Below are positions 1 to 8,632 of a DNA stretch of 64,000 nucleotides, in pieces. The position numbers were made by a program, and so were the translations under genes. The stretch is from Leptospiraceae bacterium. GTDB lineage: Bacteria; Spirochaetota; Leptospiria; Leptospirales; Leptonemataceae. Numbering within the stretch: the stretch's first letter is position 1; each line of letters starts with the position of its first letter. The notes under the pieces were generated by a model that was not told the DNA's origin, made no database searches, and worked only from the letters and a program-made list of their open reading frames with translations. The stretch spans positions 22,330-86,329 of the forward strand of contig JAOACE010000027.1 in NCBI GenBank assembly GCA_026418015.1. Reading direction: 5' to 3'.

Positions 1-122
1 TTAAAATAAAGATGGATATATTCAATTAACAATACAGAAAAAAGAATCGAAAAAACCAAAAACAATGTAATGATTCTACTTTGAATAGAACGGTTCAAAA
101 AGAAGTTTTTAAAATATTTCAT
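1..122 (-). CDS. N-terminus of a membrane protein, cut by the window edge
   Basis: Reading leftwards from an ATG at 120-122, the frame stays open for 40 codons to the window edge. It encodes MKYFKNFFLNRSIQSRII followed by about 20 hydrophobic residues (TLFLVFSILFSVLLIEYIH). A short basic head, then an S-I-x-S-R-I-I motif running into a membrane helix, is the usual start of membrane-anchored sensors such as histidine kinases, adenylate cyclases or chemoreceptors. The rest of the protein lies outside the window, so the function cannot be named. No clear Shine-Dalgarno sequence precedes the ATG, which is common in this window. Family inference is weak; that it is a real coding start is moderately likely. 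Confidence 0.45.
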   Translation of the reverse strand, partial: MKYFKNFFLNRSIQSRIITLFLVFSILFSVLLIEYIHLYF

Positions 123-260
123 GATTATTACAATTTAATTTTTTGTAGAAAAAATTACAATAAAAAAAATTTATAAAATGATTAAAATAAATAAATGCCA
201 TTCAATTATCTAAAAAATGATTGATTTTTGAAAATCCTTTGACTTTATTAGAACTGGACT

Positions 261-539
261 ATGCATGCTATAAGGCAATGGGGAATTAGGTTGTTTTATA
301 GTATTTTAATTCTCTTAATCCTAAATTGCATTACGAATTTTCCTTTTTTGAATTATCAGAATACAACCAAAGACAATTACAACGAATACATAAACCGAGA
401 AAGAGAAAAAGAAAATCGAAAGAAGTCTTATATAGCAGAAAAAAACAAAGAAAAGAATCAAGAGCAAGAATGCTTTGAAATGCAAAAAGATTATATTCTT
501 AACAAAGAGGAAACTTATAAAATTCGCAAATGTCCCTAA
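261..539 (+). CDS. Hypothetical small lipoprotein-like protein
   Basis: This 92-residue frame is not recognised. It starts with a basic head and a hydrophobic stretch ending LLILNC (about residues 15-23), which could be a relaxed spirochaete lipobox with Cys as the lipidated residue. The remainder is rich in Lys, Glu and Asn, with a purine-rich sense strand like other plus-strand genes here. It has no good ribosome binding site. Its last 41 bases overlap the 3' end of cbiB, which is transcribed towards it. An opposite-strand frame at 321-557 is mostly hydrophobic and looks like its shadow. It may be a real small secreted protein or a chance frame. Confidence 0.38.
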   Translation: MHAIRQWGIRLFYSILILLILNCITNFPFLNYQNTTKDNYNEYINREREKENRKKSYIAEKNKEKNQEQECFEMQKDYILNKEETYKIRKCP

Positions 540-1452
540 CAATAAAGATAAAATCAATGTATAAAAAACTACTTACGATAAAAAGATGAATGGATCTAAC
601 AACATGAATAGGATTTAAAGTTTGAATTTTATCACCAATAAAAGGACGAAATTCTTTTTTGTTAAAATAGTAATTTACTCCCCCTAATTGAATTTCTAAT
701 GCTCCTGCAAAAGCAGCTTCTGGATTTCCGCCATTAGGGCTTGGATGTTTTTTTTTGTCCCTTTTCCAGATAAAATAACAATTTCTATGATTGTATCCAA
801 GTAAAATAGAAGCAACATAGATAAATACAAAAGAAATTCTAGCTGGAAGAAAATTGAGTAAATCATCGTATTTCGCAAAGATAAAACCAAATTCTTTGTA
901 TTGTTCGTTTTTGTAGCCAAACATTGCATCACAAGTGTTAAAAATTCGGTAATAAAAAGCAAAAAATCCACTATAATCTGGCATAATTATGTATCCTAAC
1001 AAGAAATAAAATAAAGGCGAAACAAAAGAATCTACATAGTTTTCGGAAATACTTTCTATTGCAGAACGTATGATTGTATGGTTATCGTTGTCTTTTATTG
1101 TTCTACTTACAATTTGTTGGGTAAAAAATTTTGCTTTTTCGAAATGATGATTTTTTAGATGAATATAGATGGGATAAACATGTTCAACCATACCGCGAAA
1201 AGTAAAAGAAAAATAAACTAAAATAATGTTAGTTAAAAATAAATCAAAATTAATAAAAAAAATATAAATATAATAATAAATAATATTAATAAAAAAAAAT
1301 AATAAAAAGCTATTTATATAGTTATTCTTTGAAATTTTTCTAAAAAGATTTTCTAACATGGATAAAAGCCTTCCTAACCATGCAACTAAATGAAATCGAT
1401 TAGGTGGTTGCCCTAGGATTAGATCTATTAAAAAAGCTAAATATAGTTCCAT
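499..1452 (-). CDS. cbiB: Adenosylcobinamide-phosphate synthase CbiB/CobD
   Basis: CbiB attaches the aminopropanol (phosphate) arm to adenosylcobyric acid, giving adenosylcobinamide (phosphate), a late step of vitamin B12 assembly in the inner membrane. The sequence has the family start (DLILGQPP, residues 10-17), the conserved ESISENYVDSFVSPLF block (133-148) and KHPSPNGGNPEAAFAGAL (235-252). Several hydrophobic segments lie between these. At 317 residues it is full length. It is translationally coupled to cobU through a TAATG overlap at 1450-1454, so the pair acts in consecutive steps. Neither a B12 riboswitch nor other cob genes are visible here, so the rest of the pathway must lie elsewhere or be replaced by corrinoid salvage. 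Confidence 0.93.
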   Translation of the reverse strand: MELYLAFLIDLILGQPPNRFHLVAWLGRLLSMLENLFRKISKNNYINSFLLFFFINIIYYYIYIFFINFDLFLTNIILVYFSFTFRGMVEHVYPIYIHLKNHHFEKAKFFTQQIVSRTIKDNDNHTIIRSAIESISENYVDSFVSPLFYFLLGYIIMPDYSGFFAFYYRIFNTCDAMFGYKNEQYKEFGFIFAKYDDLLNFLPARISFVFIYVASILLGYNHRNCYFIWKRDKKKHPSPNGGNPEAAFAGALEIQLGGVNYYFNKKEFRPFIGDKIQTLNPIHVVRSIHLFIVSSFLYIDFIFIVRDICEFYKFPLC

Positions 1453-1994
1453 TACTCTATCTTTTTGATGTTTATAGGAATTCCTGCATAACAGATATAA
1501 ACCTCATGAGAATTTTCTGCTATATATTGCGATGTCCAACCCAACCAATCCTGAAATTTTCTTGCAAGGGGATTCTCTGCTACAAGACTAAAACCCACTT
1601 CGTCAACAATAAAGATGTTGTAGCCAGAATTTTTATTACAATGTTGGATCAATTCTTTAAGTTGTTTTTTTATTTCTTTGTACTGTATGTCGGGAAAATG
1701 ATACATTAAATTATTGATCCAAAGAGTAATAGAATCCACGAGGAAATTTGCTGGAATGTGGCTTGATATTACGTTTTTTAGATCAATTTCCTCTTCGATG
1801 GTTAAAAGGTTTTTATAATAAAGTTTTCTTTCTGCTCTATGCCTTTTGATTCGTTTTTCCATTTCTTTATCTAAACGTGGGCTAGTTGCAATATAATAAC
1901 TATTCAAAGAATTGTTGATATTTTTACAATAATTTAACGCGAATTTTGTTTTACCACTTCGAATTCCTCCAGAGATTAGAATCGTTTTTCCCAT
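1452..1994 (-). CDS. cobU: Adenosylcobinamide kinase / phosphate guanylyltransferase CobU
   Basis: CobU phosphorylates adenosylcobinamide and then transfers GMP to it, producing AdoCbi-GDP for nucleotide-loop assembly. Walker A is GGIRSGKT (residues 9-16). The RIKRHRAER block (48-56) contains His52, the position of the guanylylated histidine in the family. The Walker B-like region FLVDSITLWINNLM is at 84-97. The 180 residues match the normal length. It is upstream of cbiB with a one-base stop/start overlap. It follows the DUF3187 gene by 36 bases in the same direction, so all three may share a transcript. Confidence 0.93.
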   Translation of the reverse strand: MGKTILISGGIRSGKTKFALNYCKNINNSLNSYYIATSPRLDKEMEKRIKRHRAERKLYYKNLLTIEEEIDLKNVISSHIPANFLVDSITLWINNLMYHFPDIQYKEIKKQLKELIQHCNKNSGYNIFIVDEVGFSLVAENPLARKFQDWLGWTSQYIAENSHEVYICYAGIPINIKKIE

Positions 1995-2030
1995 AAATTA
2001 ACAAAAAAAATAGGTTTTGATTTCAATCTA

Positions 2031-3134
2031 TTAATTTATAGAATATTGCACAGAAAAATAAAAACCTACATCGGGACTTGTTGCATAAAGATAAAGGTTT
2101 TCTATAATCGAAAAGGTATAAATTTTATCGACATAGTTTTTCTTTATTCCGAATGTTAAAAAGTGACTATCTTCCGCAAGTCTTCCTACGTTGAGTATAG
2201 GTCTACTAATAAATAAATATTCGATAAAAAAAGTATCGATGTTATAATAATAATTACTTTGAATTCGAAAACTCCATTGGTGATCCGGCATACGAATCCA
2301 ATCCCATTTTTTTAATTCATAATATGTATAGGATATGCCATAGAGAAGTTCTGTTTTGTTTTTAAGATAACTTTTTCCAGATAAAAATAGCGATGTATCG
2401 AATCCAGAGGAATAAAAATAGTTCGTTTTATTAACAACGGGAACTTTTGTATTTATTCCAATGTATAATTTATTACGAAAGTTTTCTTTGATTTGGTATA
2501 ATGCATAAACTTTGGGATTATCTAATCCATCATAATTGTTGTTTTCTTTTGCGATAATTTCTAACGGAAAAGGAATTTGATTTTGAATAAAATAACTAGC
2601 TTTGGGGGATGTGATAATATTCAATGGTAAAAATAAAGGAGGTTGATATCCATCGCGAGGATAATTTCTTAGCTTACGTCTTAATTCTTTTGTATAGGGA
2701 GTAAAATCGTAGAGTTGATATAGTTCTCCGTTAGGTTCGTAGCTAATAAAGATTTTATTTCTTGGATGTATGTCTCTATATTGCTGCGTAATATTAAAGG
2801 AGCGATGAAACGCTTCGATAAAAGGATCTAAAATACCACCAGTTTGAAGTTTATAGCTAATCGTTGTTCCAACAAAATAACGATTGGAAATTTTTTTATG
2901 GTTAGTAAAGGACGCTTCCCATTCTTCTCCATCAATCACAAATCTTTCGTATTGCAACGAAAATATATTTTTTACAGATAAAGAAAATTTATAAAAATCA
3001 TCATCATTTTCTAAAATTGGTAGCAAAGGAGTTCGGATAGAAATCAAATTTGATGTATAAGTATAATCAATAAATGCAAAAATATTTAATGGAATAAATA
3101 AAAATAATATATTAAAAAATTTTATAATTTTCAT
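2031..3134 (-). CDS. DUF3187-family outer-membrane protein
   Basis: A secreted 367-residue protein with a signal peptide (MKIIKFFNILFLFIPLNIFA, likely cut after IFA) and alternating polar/hydrophobic stretches typical of a beta-barrel. The block GGILDPFIEAFHRSFNI (about residues 89-105) followed by PRNKIFISYE matches my memory of the DUF3187 signature (GGxLDxxIExFHxxFxL then PRN). The end, with IENLY..SPDVGFYFSVQYS, fits the DUF3187 C-terminus. The function of DUF3187 is unknown. The last residue is Asn rather than the usual aromatic of barrel proteins. It precedes cobU-cbiB with a 36-base gap. Corrinoid uptake could be guessed from this but nothing in the sequence shows it. Confidence 0.75.
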   Translation of the reverse strand: MKIIKFFNILFLFIPLNIFAFIDYTYTSNLISIRTPLLPILENDDDFYKFSLSVKNIFSLQYERFVIDGEEWEASFTNHKKISNRYFVGTTISYKLQTGGILDPFIEAFHRSFNITQQYRDIHPRNKIFISYEPNGELYQLYDFTPYTKELRRKLRNYPRDGYQPPLFLPLNIITSPKASYFIQNQIPFPLEIIAKENNNYDGLDNPKVYALYQIKENFRNKLYIGINTKVPVVNKTNYFYSSGFDTSLFLSGKSYLKNKTELLYGISYTYYELKKWDWIRMPDHQWSFRIQSNYYYNIDTFFIEYLFISRPILNVGRLAEDSHFLTFGIKKNYVDKIYTFSIIENLYLYATSPDVGFYFSVQYSIN

Positions 3135-3358
3135 AAAATAAAATAAGTATGTAATAATTTTTTATTTTTCATTATGTTCATCAATGTTTTATAATTAATC
3201 GTAGAGAATCCAAATGTCAATAATAATATAGAAAATAATTTAAAGATTCAAGATGACTTTACTATCATTTTAGGAAAAGAAGATTTATGTAAAATAACGA
3301 TAAAAATAAATTTCGTTTGATTTTTTTGTTTTAAATAAGAATTTGATCTTTATAAAAT

Positions 3359-4228
3359 ATGAACGAAAAAAATCGATTAGGGATATTGGCAGGGAAAGGA
3401 GAACTTCCTTGGATTGCAGTAAGAAATGCAATCGAAATGGGAGAAGACCCATTAGTTTTTTTATTAACGGACGAAGAGCCACCAGAAGAATATAAAAATC
3501 GTTGTTATAAAGTAACTCTAACAAAATTTTATAGTTCAGTTTTAAAAAGTTTAAAAAAAGCAAGTATAAGTAGACTTGTATCTTTGGGCAAAATTCCTAA
3601 AAATATCATTTATGATAACCCCCAGTTCGATTTAAGAACATTATTTTTACTTGCTAAGATGCATAATAAAAATGATTATACGATTTTTTTGTATTTAAAC
3701 GAAATTTTAAAAAAAAATGGGATTGAGGTTCTACCACAAACACAATTCTTAAAAAATTGTTTTTTAGAAGAAGGACGCTATGGAAAAAGACTTTCTAAAA
3801 ACCAAGTAGAAGATGTAGCTTTTGGAATGTATTATGCGATGGAAGTAAATCGATTAGATATTGGTCAGTGTGTTGTAGTAGGAGATAAAATTGTTTGGGC
3901 AGTAGAATGTGCAGAAGGAACGGATGAATGCATAAAAAGAGGTGGAGCTTTGTTCAAAAAAGGTGGAGCTGTTGTTTGTAAGGTTGCAAAGAGAAATCAC
4001 GATCCGCGGTTTGATTTGCCCGTTACAGGTATTACCACATTAGAAAGCATGAAGTTATCTAATTGCAAAGTATTAGCAATAGAAAGCAATGCCACAATCG
4101 TTATTAACAAACAAGAGTTTTTAAAAAAAGCAGAAGAATTTGGCATTACTATTATTAGCATAAAAGAGCATTTAACAGACAAAGATAAAATAAAAAAAAT
4201 TAATGGAAGTTGGTTTTCGTTTTTATGA
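3359..4228 (+). CDS. lpxI: UDP-2,3-diacylglucosamine pyrophosphatase LpxI
   Basis: LpxI (DUF1009) hydrolyses UDP-2,3-diacylglucosamine to lipid X in lipid A synthesis, replacing LpxH in organisms that lack it. Diagnostic blocks are AGKGELP (residues 11-17), the AVECAEGTDE segment (181-190) and DPRFDLPVTGITTL (215-228). The last contains the aspartate-rich catalytic end of the family. At 289 residues it is slightly longer than typical. The next gene is lpxB, the step that uses lipid X, and the two overlap by ATGA at 4225-4228. The pairing strongly supports both calls. No LpxH is present in the window. Confidence 0.95.
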   Translation: MNEKNRLGILAGKGELPWIAVRNAIEMGEDPLVFLLTDEEPPEEYKNRCYKVTLTKFYSSVLKSLKKASISRLVSLGKIPKNIIYDNPQFDLRTLFLLAKMHNKNDYTIFLYLNEILKKNGIEVLPQTQFLKNCFLEEGRYGKRLSKNQVEDVAFGMYYAMEVNRLDIGQCVVVGDKIVWAVECAEGTDECIKRGGALFKKGGAVVCKVAKRNHDPRFDLPVTGITTLESMKLSNCKVLAIESNATIVINKQEFLKKAEEFGITIISIKEHLTDKDKIKKINGSWFSFL

Positions 4229-5391
4229 AGCAAACAAAAAAAAGTAAAAAGATTAAAAAATCCAAAAAGTTATTGATTATAACAGGAGAAAAGTCTGGAG
4301 AACTTCTTGCATTAGATGTGGTTCAAAACCTAAAAAATTTGGGCAATTATGAATTTATCGGTACAGGAGGCGAACTATTAGAAAACGAAGGAATGAAGAT
4401 CATCGAATCTATTCATAATATGGAAGTTATTGGAATTGTAGAAGCACTTAAAGCATATCCTTTTCTAAGAAAATTATTGTTTAAAATTGTTGATATAGTT
4501 CAAAAAGAAAACATAGAAAATGTACTTTTAGTAGATTATCCAGGTTTTAACCTACGATTAGCAAAAGAGATCAAAAAGCTTAATCCTAACATCAACATAT
4601 TTTATTTTGTAAGCCCTCAGGTTTGGGCATGGAATTATAAAAGAATCAAAACGATAAAAAAATATATCAATAAAATGTATGTACTATTTGAATTCGAAAA
4701 AGAGATTTACGAAAAAGAAGGAATTCCAGTGCTATGGGTAGGACATCCACTTAAATTTCGAATTCCCAAAGAATTAAGAAAACAACCCAATTTAAAAATA
4801 AAAAATACTCCTATTATTGGAATATTGCCTGGTAGTCGTTATTCCGAAGTAAGTAGGTTGTTGATTCCTATGTTAGAGGCAGCAAAAAAACTCCAAGAAA
4901 AATATCCCAAAGCTATATTTTTGATACCTTCTCCAACAGATACTGGTAGAGTATTTGACTATATAAATCAAACTGTGGCATCTTATCAAAATATAAACGT
5001 TAAGATTCTACCTAAAATGTCTTTACGTGTAATGCAAATGTCTGATATTTTGATCATTGCTTCTGGTACAGCAACCTTAGAAGCAGTATATTTTCATAAA
5101 CCAATGATAATTTGTTATAAAGTTAGTTGGTTCAATTATTTTTTGATTTCTATGTTGATTCAAACGCGATATATTGGATTACCTAATTTATTATCCCAAG
5201 AACAGATTGCAATTGAACTATTACAAAACGAGGTTAGTCCAGAAAATATCTTTTTCGAAGCAACCAAACTATTAGAAGACAACTCTTATCGAGAAAATAT
5301 CATAAAAAAATTAAAAAAAATCAAACTTATTCCAGAAAAACAAAATCCAGCTTTTATTGTAGCGCAAGATATTCATACATTAATCCAATAG
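4225..5391 (+). CDS. lpxB: Lipid-A-disaccharide synthase LpxB
   Basis: LpxB joins lipid X and UDP-2,3-diacylglucosamine into the lipid A disaccharide at the inner membrane. I take the ATG at 4225, which overlaps the lpxI stop as ATGA; an earlier ATG at 4210 would add five residues. A lysine-rich head (KQTKKSKKIKKSKK) is followed by the family start LLIITGEKSGELLA. Further blocks are VDYPGFNLRLAKEIK, YFVSPQVWAWNYKRIKTIKK, VGHPL, LPGSRYSEV and ASGTATLEA. The 388 residues are normal for LpxB. The protein is followed after 12 bases by argF, an apparently unrelated passenger in the same transcript. Confidence 0.95.
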   Translation: MKQTKKSKKIKKSKKLLIITGEKSGELLALDVVQNLKNLGNYEFIGTGGELLENEGMKIIESIHNMEVIGIVEALKAYPFLRKLLFKIVDIVQKENIENVLLVDYPGFNLRLAKEIKKLNPNINIFYFVSPQVWAWNYKRIKTIKKYINKMYVLFEFEKEIYEKEGIPVLWVGHPLKFRIPKELRKQPNLKIKNTPIIGILPGSRYSEVSRLLIPMLEAAKKLQEKYPKAIFLIPSPTDTGRVFDYINQTVASYQNINVKILPKMSLRVMQMSDILIIASGTATLEAVYFHKPMIICYKVSWFNYFLISMLIQTRYIGLPNLLSQEQIAIELLQNEVSPENIFFEATKLLEDNSYRENIIKKLKKIKLIPEKQNPAFIVAQDIHTLIQ

Positions 5392-5403
5392 AAGGGAATG
5401 CCT

Positions 5404-6309
5404 ATGAGACATTTAATCCATTTAATGAATTTAAACCAAGATGAATTTTTTTCTCTTTTAAAGAGAGGGGTAGAGTTTAAAAAAAATCGATTGTTAAACC
5501 CAAATGCCTTAAAGAATAAATCTATTGCCTTGTTATTCGAAAAAGCCTCCACTAGAACGCGAATTTCTTTTAGTATAGCAATTCAAGAATTAGGTGGTCA
5601 TTATTTGGTCCTACATGCCAATGAATTACAGTTAGGAAGAGGAGAAACCATCGAAGATACTACGAATGTTTTAAGTCGATATTTGGATGGTATAATGATA
5701 CGTACCGATAGTCAAAAGAAATTAGAAATCATGGCTAATTTAAACGTCATTCCTGTTATAAATGGACTATCGGATCTATTCCATCCTTGTCAAGCATTAG
5801 CAGATTATATGACCTTGTACGATATGGGAATGGATTTAAGCAAATTAGAATTAGCATTTATTGGGGAACCAAACAATGTATTCAATTCTCTTGTGTTAGG
5901 AAGTATATTTACTCAAACAAAAATTTCTATTGCAGCACCAGAAGGTTTTGATATACATCCACGTGTAAAAGAAATCTTAAAAAAATTCAACAAAGAAGTT
6001 CGGATTTATAAAGATCCCAAAGAAGCGGTAAAAAATGCAGATGTAATTTACACTGATGTTTGGGTTTCTATGGGACAAGAAAAGGAAGCAGATATTCGAA
6101 AAAAGATATTTCAACCCTATTCGGTAAATCTAGAATTACTAAAGTATGCTCCTAAACATGTGATTGTAATGCATTGTTTGCCAGCACACAGAGGCGAAGA
6201 AATCACTAATGAGGTTATGGATAAATTTTCTTCTGTTATTTTTCAACAAGCAGAGAATCGATTACATGTACAAAAAGCAATATTAGAATGGATTTATTAT
6301 TTGATATAA
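5404..6309 (+). CDS. argF: Ornithine carbamoyltransferase ArgF
   Basis: ArgF makes citrulline from ornithine and carbamoyl phosphate in arginine synthesis. The carbamoyl-phosphate motifs STRTR (residues 49-53) and HPCQ (127-130) are present. The ornithine-binding HCLP sits in MHCLPAHRGEE (256-266), which separates it from aspartate carbamoyltransferase. I chose the ATG at 5404 over 5398 because AAGGG at 5392-5396 is spaced 7 bases from it and abuts the earlier one. The 301 residues fit the family. The gene closes the lpxI-lpxB-argF run and ends just before a strong hairpin. Confidence 0.93.
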   Translation: MRHLIHLMNLNQDEFFSLLKRGVEFKKNRLLNPNALKNKSIALLFEKASTRTRISFSIAIQELGGHYLVLHANELQLGRGETIEDTTNVLSRYLDGIMIRTDSQKKLEIMANLNVIPVINGLSDLFHPCQALADYMTLYDMGMDLSKLELAFIGEPNNVFNSLVLGSIFTQTKISIAAPEGFDIHPRVKEILKKFNKEVRIYKDPKEAVKNADVIYTDVWVSMGQEKEADIRKKIFQPYSVNLELLKYAPKHVIVMHCLPAHRGEEITNEVMDKFSSVIFQQAENRLHVQKAILEWIYYLI

Positions 6310-6337
6310 AAAAAGAGCCAGAGCGATAACTCTGGCT
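6308..6337. terminator. Bidirectional hairpin terminator between argF and the LruC gene
   Basis: AGCCAGAG (6316-6323) and CTCTGGCT (6330-6337) form a perfect 8-bp stem with loop CGATAA. A run of seven A residues (6308-6314) gives a strong U tract on the minus strand, so it ends the LruC-domain gene well. On the plus strand it follows the argF stop by six bases, with a weaker downstream T-rich tail. Confidence 0.85.
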
Positions 6338-6364
6338 AATGCAACCCTTATTATTTTATTATTC

Positions 6365-7978
6365 CTAGATTTCGTATTTCGTTCTACCTTTTATAAAAAG
6401 AAATACCAATATTCCCGAAGTAAAGATTGCTAAGAATGTCCAGATCAAGGATTGTTGTAAGCTACCAAATTGGAGAAAATACGCAGTAATGGGGCTTATG
6501 TTAAAATACAAGAACTGATGTGTTTTTGCATTATCGTCAAAGCGTTTATACCAATCTTTATATTCTACCCCATTTGAACGATACCAATTTTCGAAAAATG
6601 GATAAGCATCTTGAATTTTATTTCTTTCTAATGGCCAGTTCCATTCTACGGGAATTACAATTGCCCATGGGAAACCATCAGAATCTAAATATAAATCTTT
6701 ACCTTGATTATTCTTATACAATCCGGGTAAATGGATTTCTTTTTTGGTATTATTAACATATACGTATAAATCGTAAGGAGAAGAAGTTAGTTGTGTTTTA
6801 CTTTGTGGCTCATCAAAAATCACTTCTATTTCTGCTGTGTAGCTTGGTGTAATTGGTCGGTTTTGATATACATTACACATTCCACTACAGAGTTGATTCG
6901 TAAAATATAATGATGAGTTGTTGATATTTCTATCTGTAAAGAAGCGATCATTTCTTATAAAGATGGGTAATTGTTGTAAAGAATCAAGATGTAAAGAAAC
7001 TTCTGATGCTAAATTGTTGTTTTCGTTGTAGACTTTTGCATGATAAGTTCCTTTCCCAGGTAGGTTTAGAAAGATTACATGAGCATAACCAGCACCTTTG
7101 GCTAATAGTTTATATTTTCCGCGAATTCTTACAACTTTTCCCTCTGCATTAAGATCTTCTTCGTTGGTTACTTGTAGAACAACATCGTTAAAATCAGCAT
7201 CCCCTTTATTAGGAAAAAGATCTTCGTAAGCTACAATAGATACACCAGAATTGGGTAAAATAATTCTCGTTGATCTTGTTGCATCGTCTGGATAAGAATC
7301 TAGTTCATCTGCAATACCGTCTCCATCACTATCTACAACTTGATTGATTTGTTCTTCTACTTCTTGGTTAAAAACAATTTGTCTGTTGATTAAAATTGTA
7401 TATTCGCCATTTCTTTGTATTGCAACAGTTTGAACTGCATTGTATGGACCAACTATAACGTTAATATCAACATTTTCCAAAGCAGTAGGTATAGTGATAT
7501 TTCCGTTGATAGTTCCATTTTGATTGGTTAATCCTTGAAAGATAATTGTGTTTGCATTGCTAGGATCAGTAATATTGACAGTTGCATTGTTTACAGGTCC
7601 ACTGGGATCCAAAACTGTTATAGTAAAGTTAACTGTAATTGTGGTGTTAAAGTTAAACTCTACTTGTCCTGTTTGATCGTTAACGGTTACAACACCAGAA
7701 AGTCCTTGATTGCTAGAAGTGTTAGATGAACTAGAAGAATCATTTTGGTTGGTAGATATACTATTATCTTGGTTGTTAGAATTATCTGTTGGTGCAGTGC
7801 TTGTATTAGTATTTTCCTCTTGGTATGTTAGTGGAACATTCCCTTTTGCTGGTGCAGTTTGGGAGCTCTCTGTAACTCCGCTTAACAATAACAAGAAAGG
7901 ATTTTTTTTCTTTCCACAAGATGTGATGAGGAATAAAATTAAAATTCCTCCTATTATATTAAATATATGTTTTTTCAT
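6365..7978 (-). CDS. LruC-domain lipoprotein with C-terminal membrane helix
   Basis: The protein starts MKKHIFNIIGGILILFLITSC, a lipoprotein signal with Cys21. A Ser/Asn/Thr-rich linker and an Ig-like region (about residues 90-200) follow. Next comes a calcium-binding type repeat, DSDGDGIADELDSYPDD. The LruC/DUF4842 domain then begins with the YEDLFPNKGDADFNDVV block and ends with a PWAIVIPVEWNWPLE block and an AYPFFENWY block. LruC proteins are Leptospira lipoproteins of unknown biochemical role. Unusually, a hydrophobic segment (WTFLAIFTSGILVFLFI) and a basic tail close the protein. The start is set by GGAGG at 7984-7988, five bases from this ATG; a TTG 12 bases upstream lies outside that signal. 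Confidence 0.82.
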   Translation of the reverse strand: MKKHIFNIIGGILILFLITSCGKKKNPFLLLLSGVTESSQTAPAKGNVPLTYQEENTNTSTAPTDNSNNQDNSISTNQNDSSSSSNTSSNQGLSGVVTVNDQTGQVEFNFNTTITVNFTITVLDPSGPVNNATVNITDPSNANTIIFQGLTNQNGTINGNITIPTALENVDINVIVGPYNAVQTVAIQRNGEYTILINRQIVFNQEVEEQINQVVDSDGDGIADELDSYPDDATRSTRIILPNSGVSIVAYEDLFPNKGDADFNDVVLQVTNEEDLNAEGKVVRIRGKYKLLAKGAGYAHVIFLNLPGKGTYHAKVYNENNNLASEVSLHLDSLQQLPIFIRNDRFFTDRNINNSSLYFTNQLCSGMCNVYQNRPITPSYTAEIEVIFDEPQSKTQLTSSPYDLYVYVNNTKKEIHLPGLYKNNQGKDLYLDSDGFPWAIVIPVEWNWPLERNKIQDAYPFFENWYRSNGVEYKDWYKRFDDNAKTHQFLYFNISPITAYFLQFGSLQQSLIWTFLAIFTSGILVFLFIKGRTKYEI

Positions 7979-7983
7979 ATAAA

Positions 7984-7988
7984 CCTCC
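7984..7988 (-). promoter_or_regulatory. Shine-Dalgarno fixing the LruC-gene start
   Basis: On the minus strand GGAGG lies five bases before the ATG at 7976-7978. It falls between that ATG and an in-frame TTG at 7990, so it rules out the TTG as start. Strong SD sequences are not universal in this window. Confidence 0.8.
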
Positions 7989-8150
7989 AAATCTATTGCA
8001 TTTTATTCTATATGACGTAGAAAAAAATATTTTCTTAAAGAAAACTTTGCATTTTTTTTCAGGATTTTGTCAAATTTTTAATACTTTTTTGCTAAAAAAA
8101 ACAAAAATTTGATTTGATTAGAATAAAATTCATTAAAACAAATTTTTCCC

Positions 8151-8627
8151 TCATTCGATTGGGGTTGTTTTTTCCCAGAAAAAATTCACCCATACAGAAG
8201 AATCTACTTCTCGGATGGCATAATGTTTGATTGGGTAGTCTTGATTTTTATGTTTATACAATACTAATGCTTCGAATTTTGAATGGGGATAGAGTTCTAA
8301 AATCTTTTTTATTGTATTGCCTGTTGCAAGAATATCGTCACAAATTAGGTATCGTTGATGAGGTTTTAATTCTGGCAAAAAATGGATTTTAAAATCCTTT
8401 TGGACTTTTTCGTTTCCATAAGAAGAAATATAAAGATAATGAACAGGTAAAGGAATTCTTCGAGCGACGAAATCTGTAAAATAAAATCCTCCTCTAAGTG
8501 GACAGACAATGCCTGCATAATAGTTAGGATTTTTTATTAATATATTTTTTAAAATTTTTATACCTTTTTCTGCTAAGTACAGAAAATCTCGATATTCTAA
8601 ATCGATTTCGTGTGTTACTTGTGTCAT
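8151..8627 (-). CDS. Phosphoribosyltransferase, purine-type likely
   Basis: A type I phosphoribosyltransferase of about 158 residues. The PRPP-binding loop is LICDDILATGNTIKK, matching the hydrophobic-hydrophobic-DD-xx-TGxT pattern. An upstream flexible-loop region has RGGFYFTDFVARRI. The length and the early CPLRGGF element resemble hypoxanthine/xanthine-guanine enzymes (Gpt-like) rather than OPRTase. Substrate is not certain. I chose the ATG at 8625-8627, five bases after the pyrC stop. An in-frame ATG at 8678 would overlap pyrC by 46 bases and adds sequence unlike the family. It is the last gene of the long minus-strand operon, following pyrC. Confidence 0.75.
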   Translation of the reverse strand: MTQVTHEIDLEYRDFLYLAEKGIKILKNILIKNPNYYAGIVCPLRGGFYFTDFVARRIPLPVHYLYISSYGNEKVQKDFKIHFLPELKPHQRYLICDDILATGNTIKKILELYPHSKFEALVLYKHKNQDYPIKHYAIREVDSSVWVNFFWEKTTPIE

Positions 8628-8632
8628 AGTTT

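Noticed and set aside
321..557. Hydrophobic 78-codon minus-strand frame
   Set aside because: It is complementary to a purine-rich plus-strand frame and overlaps the cbiB end. The hydrophobic run follows from the T-rich antisense strand.
3135..3358. Possible cobalamin riboswitch between the DUF3187/cobU run and lpxI
   Set aside because: No B12-box-like sequence or GC-rich conserved core could be seen on either strand. The region is AT-rich without a stable fold apparent.
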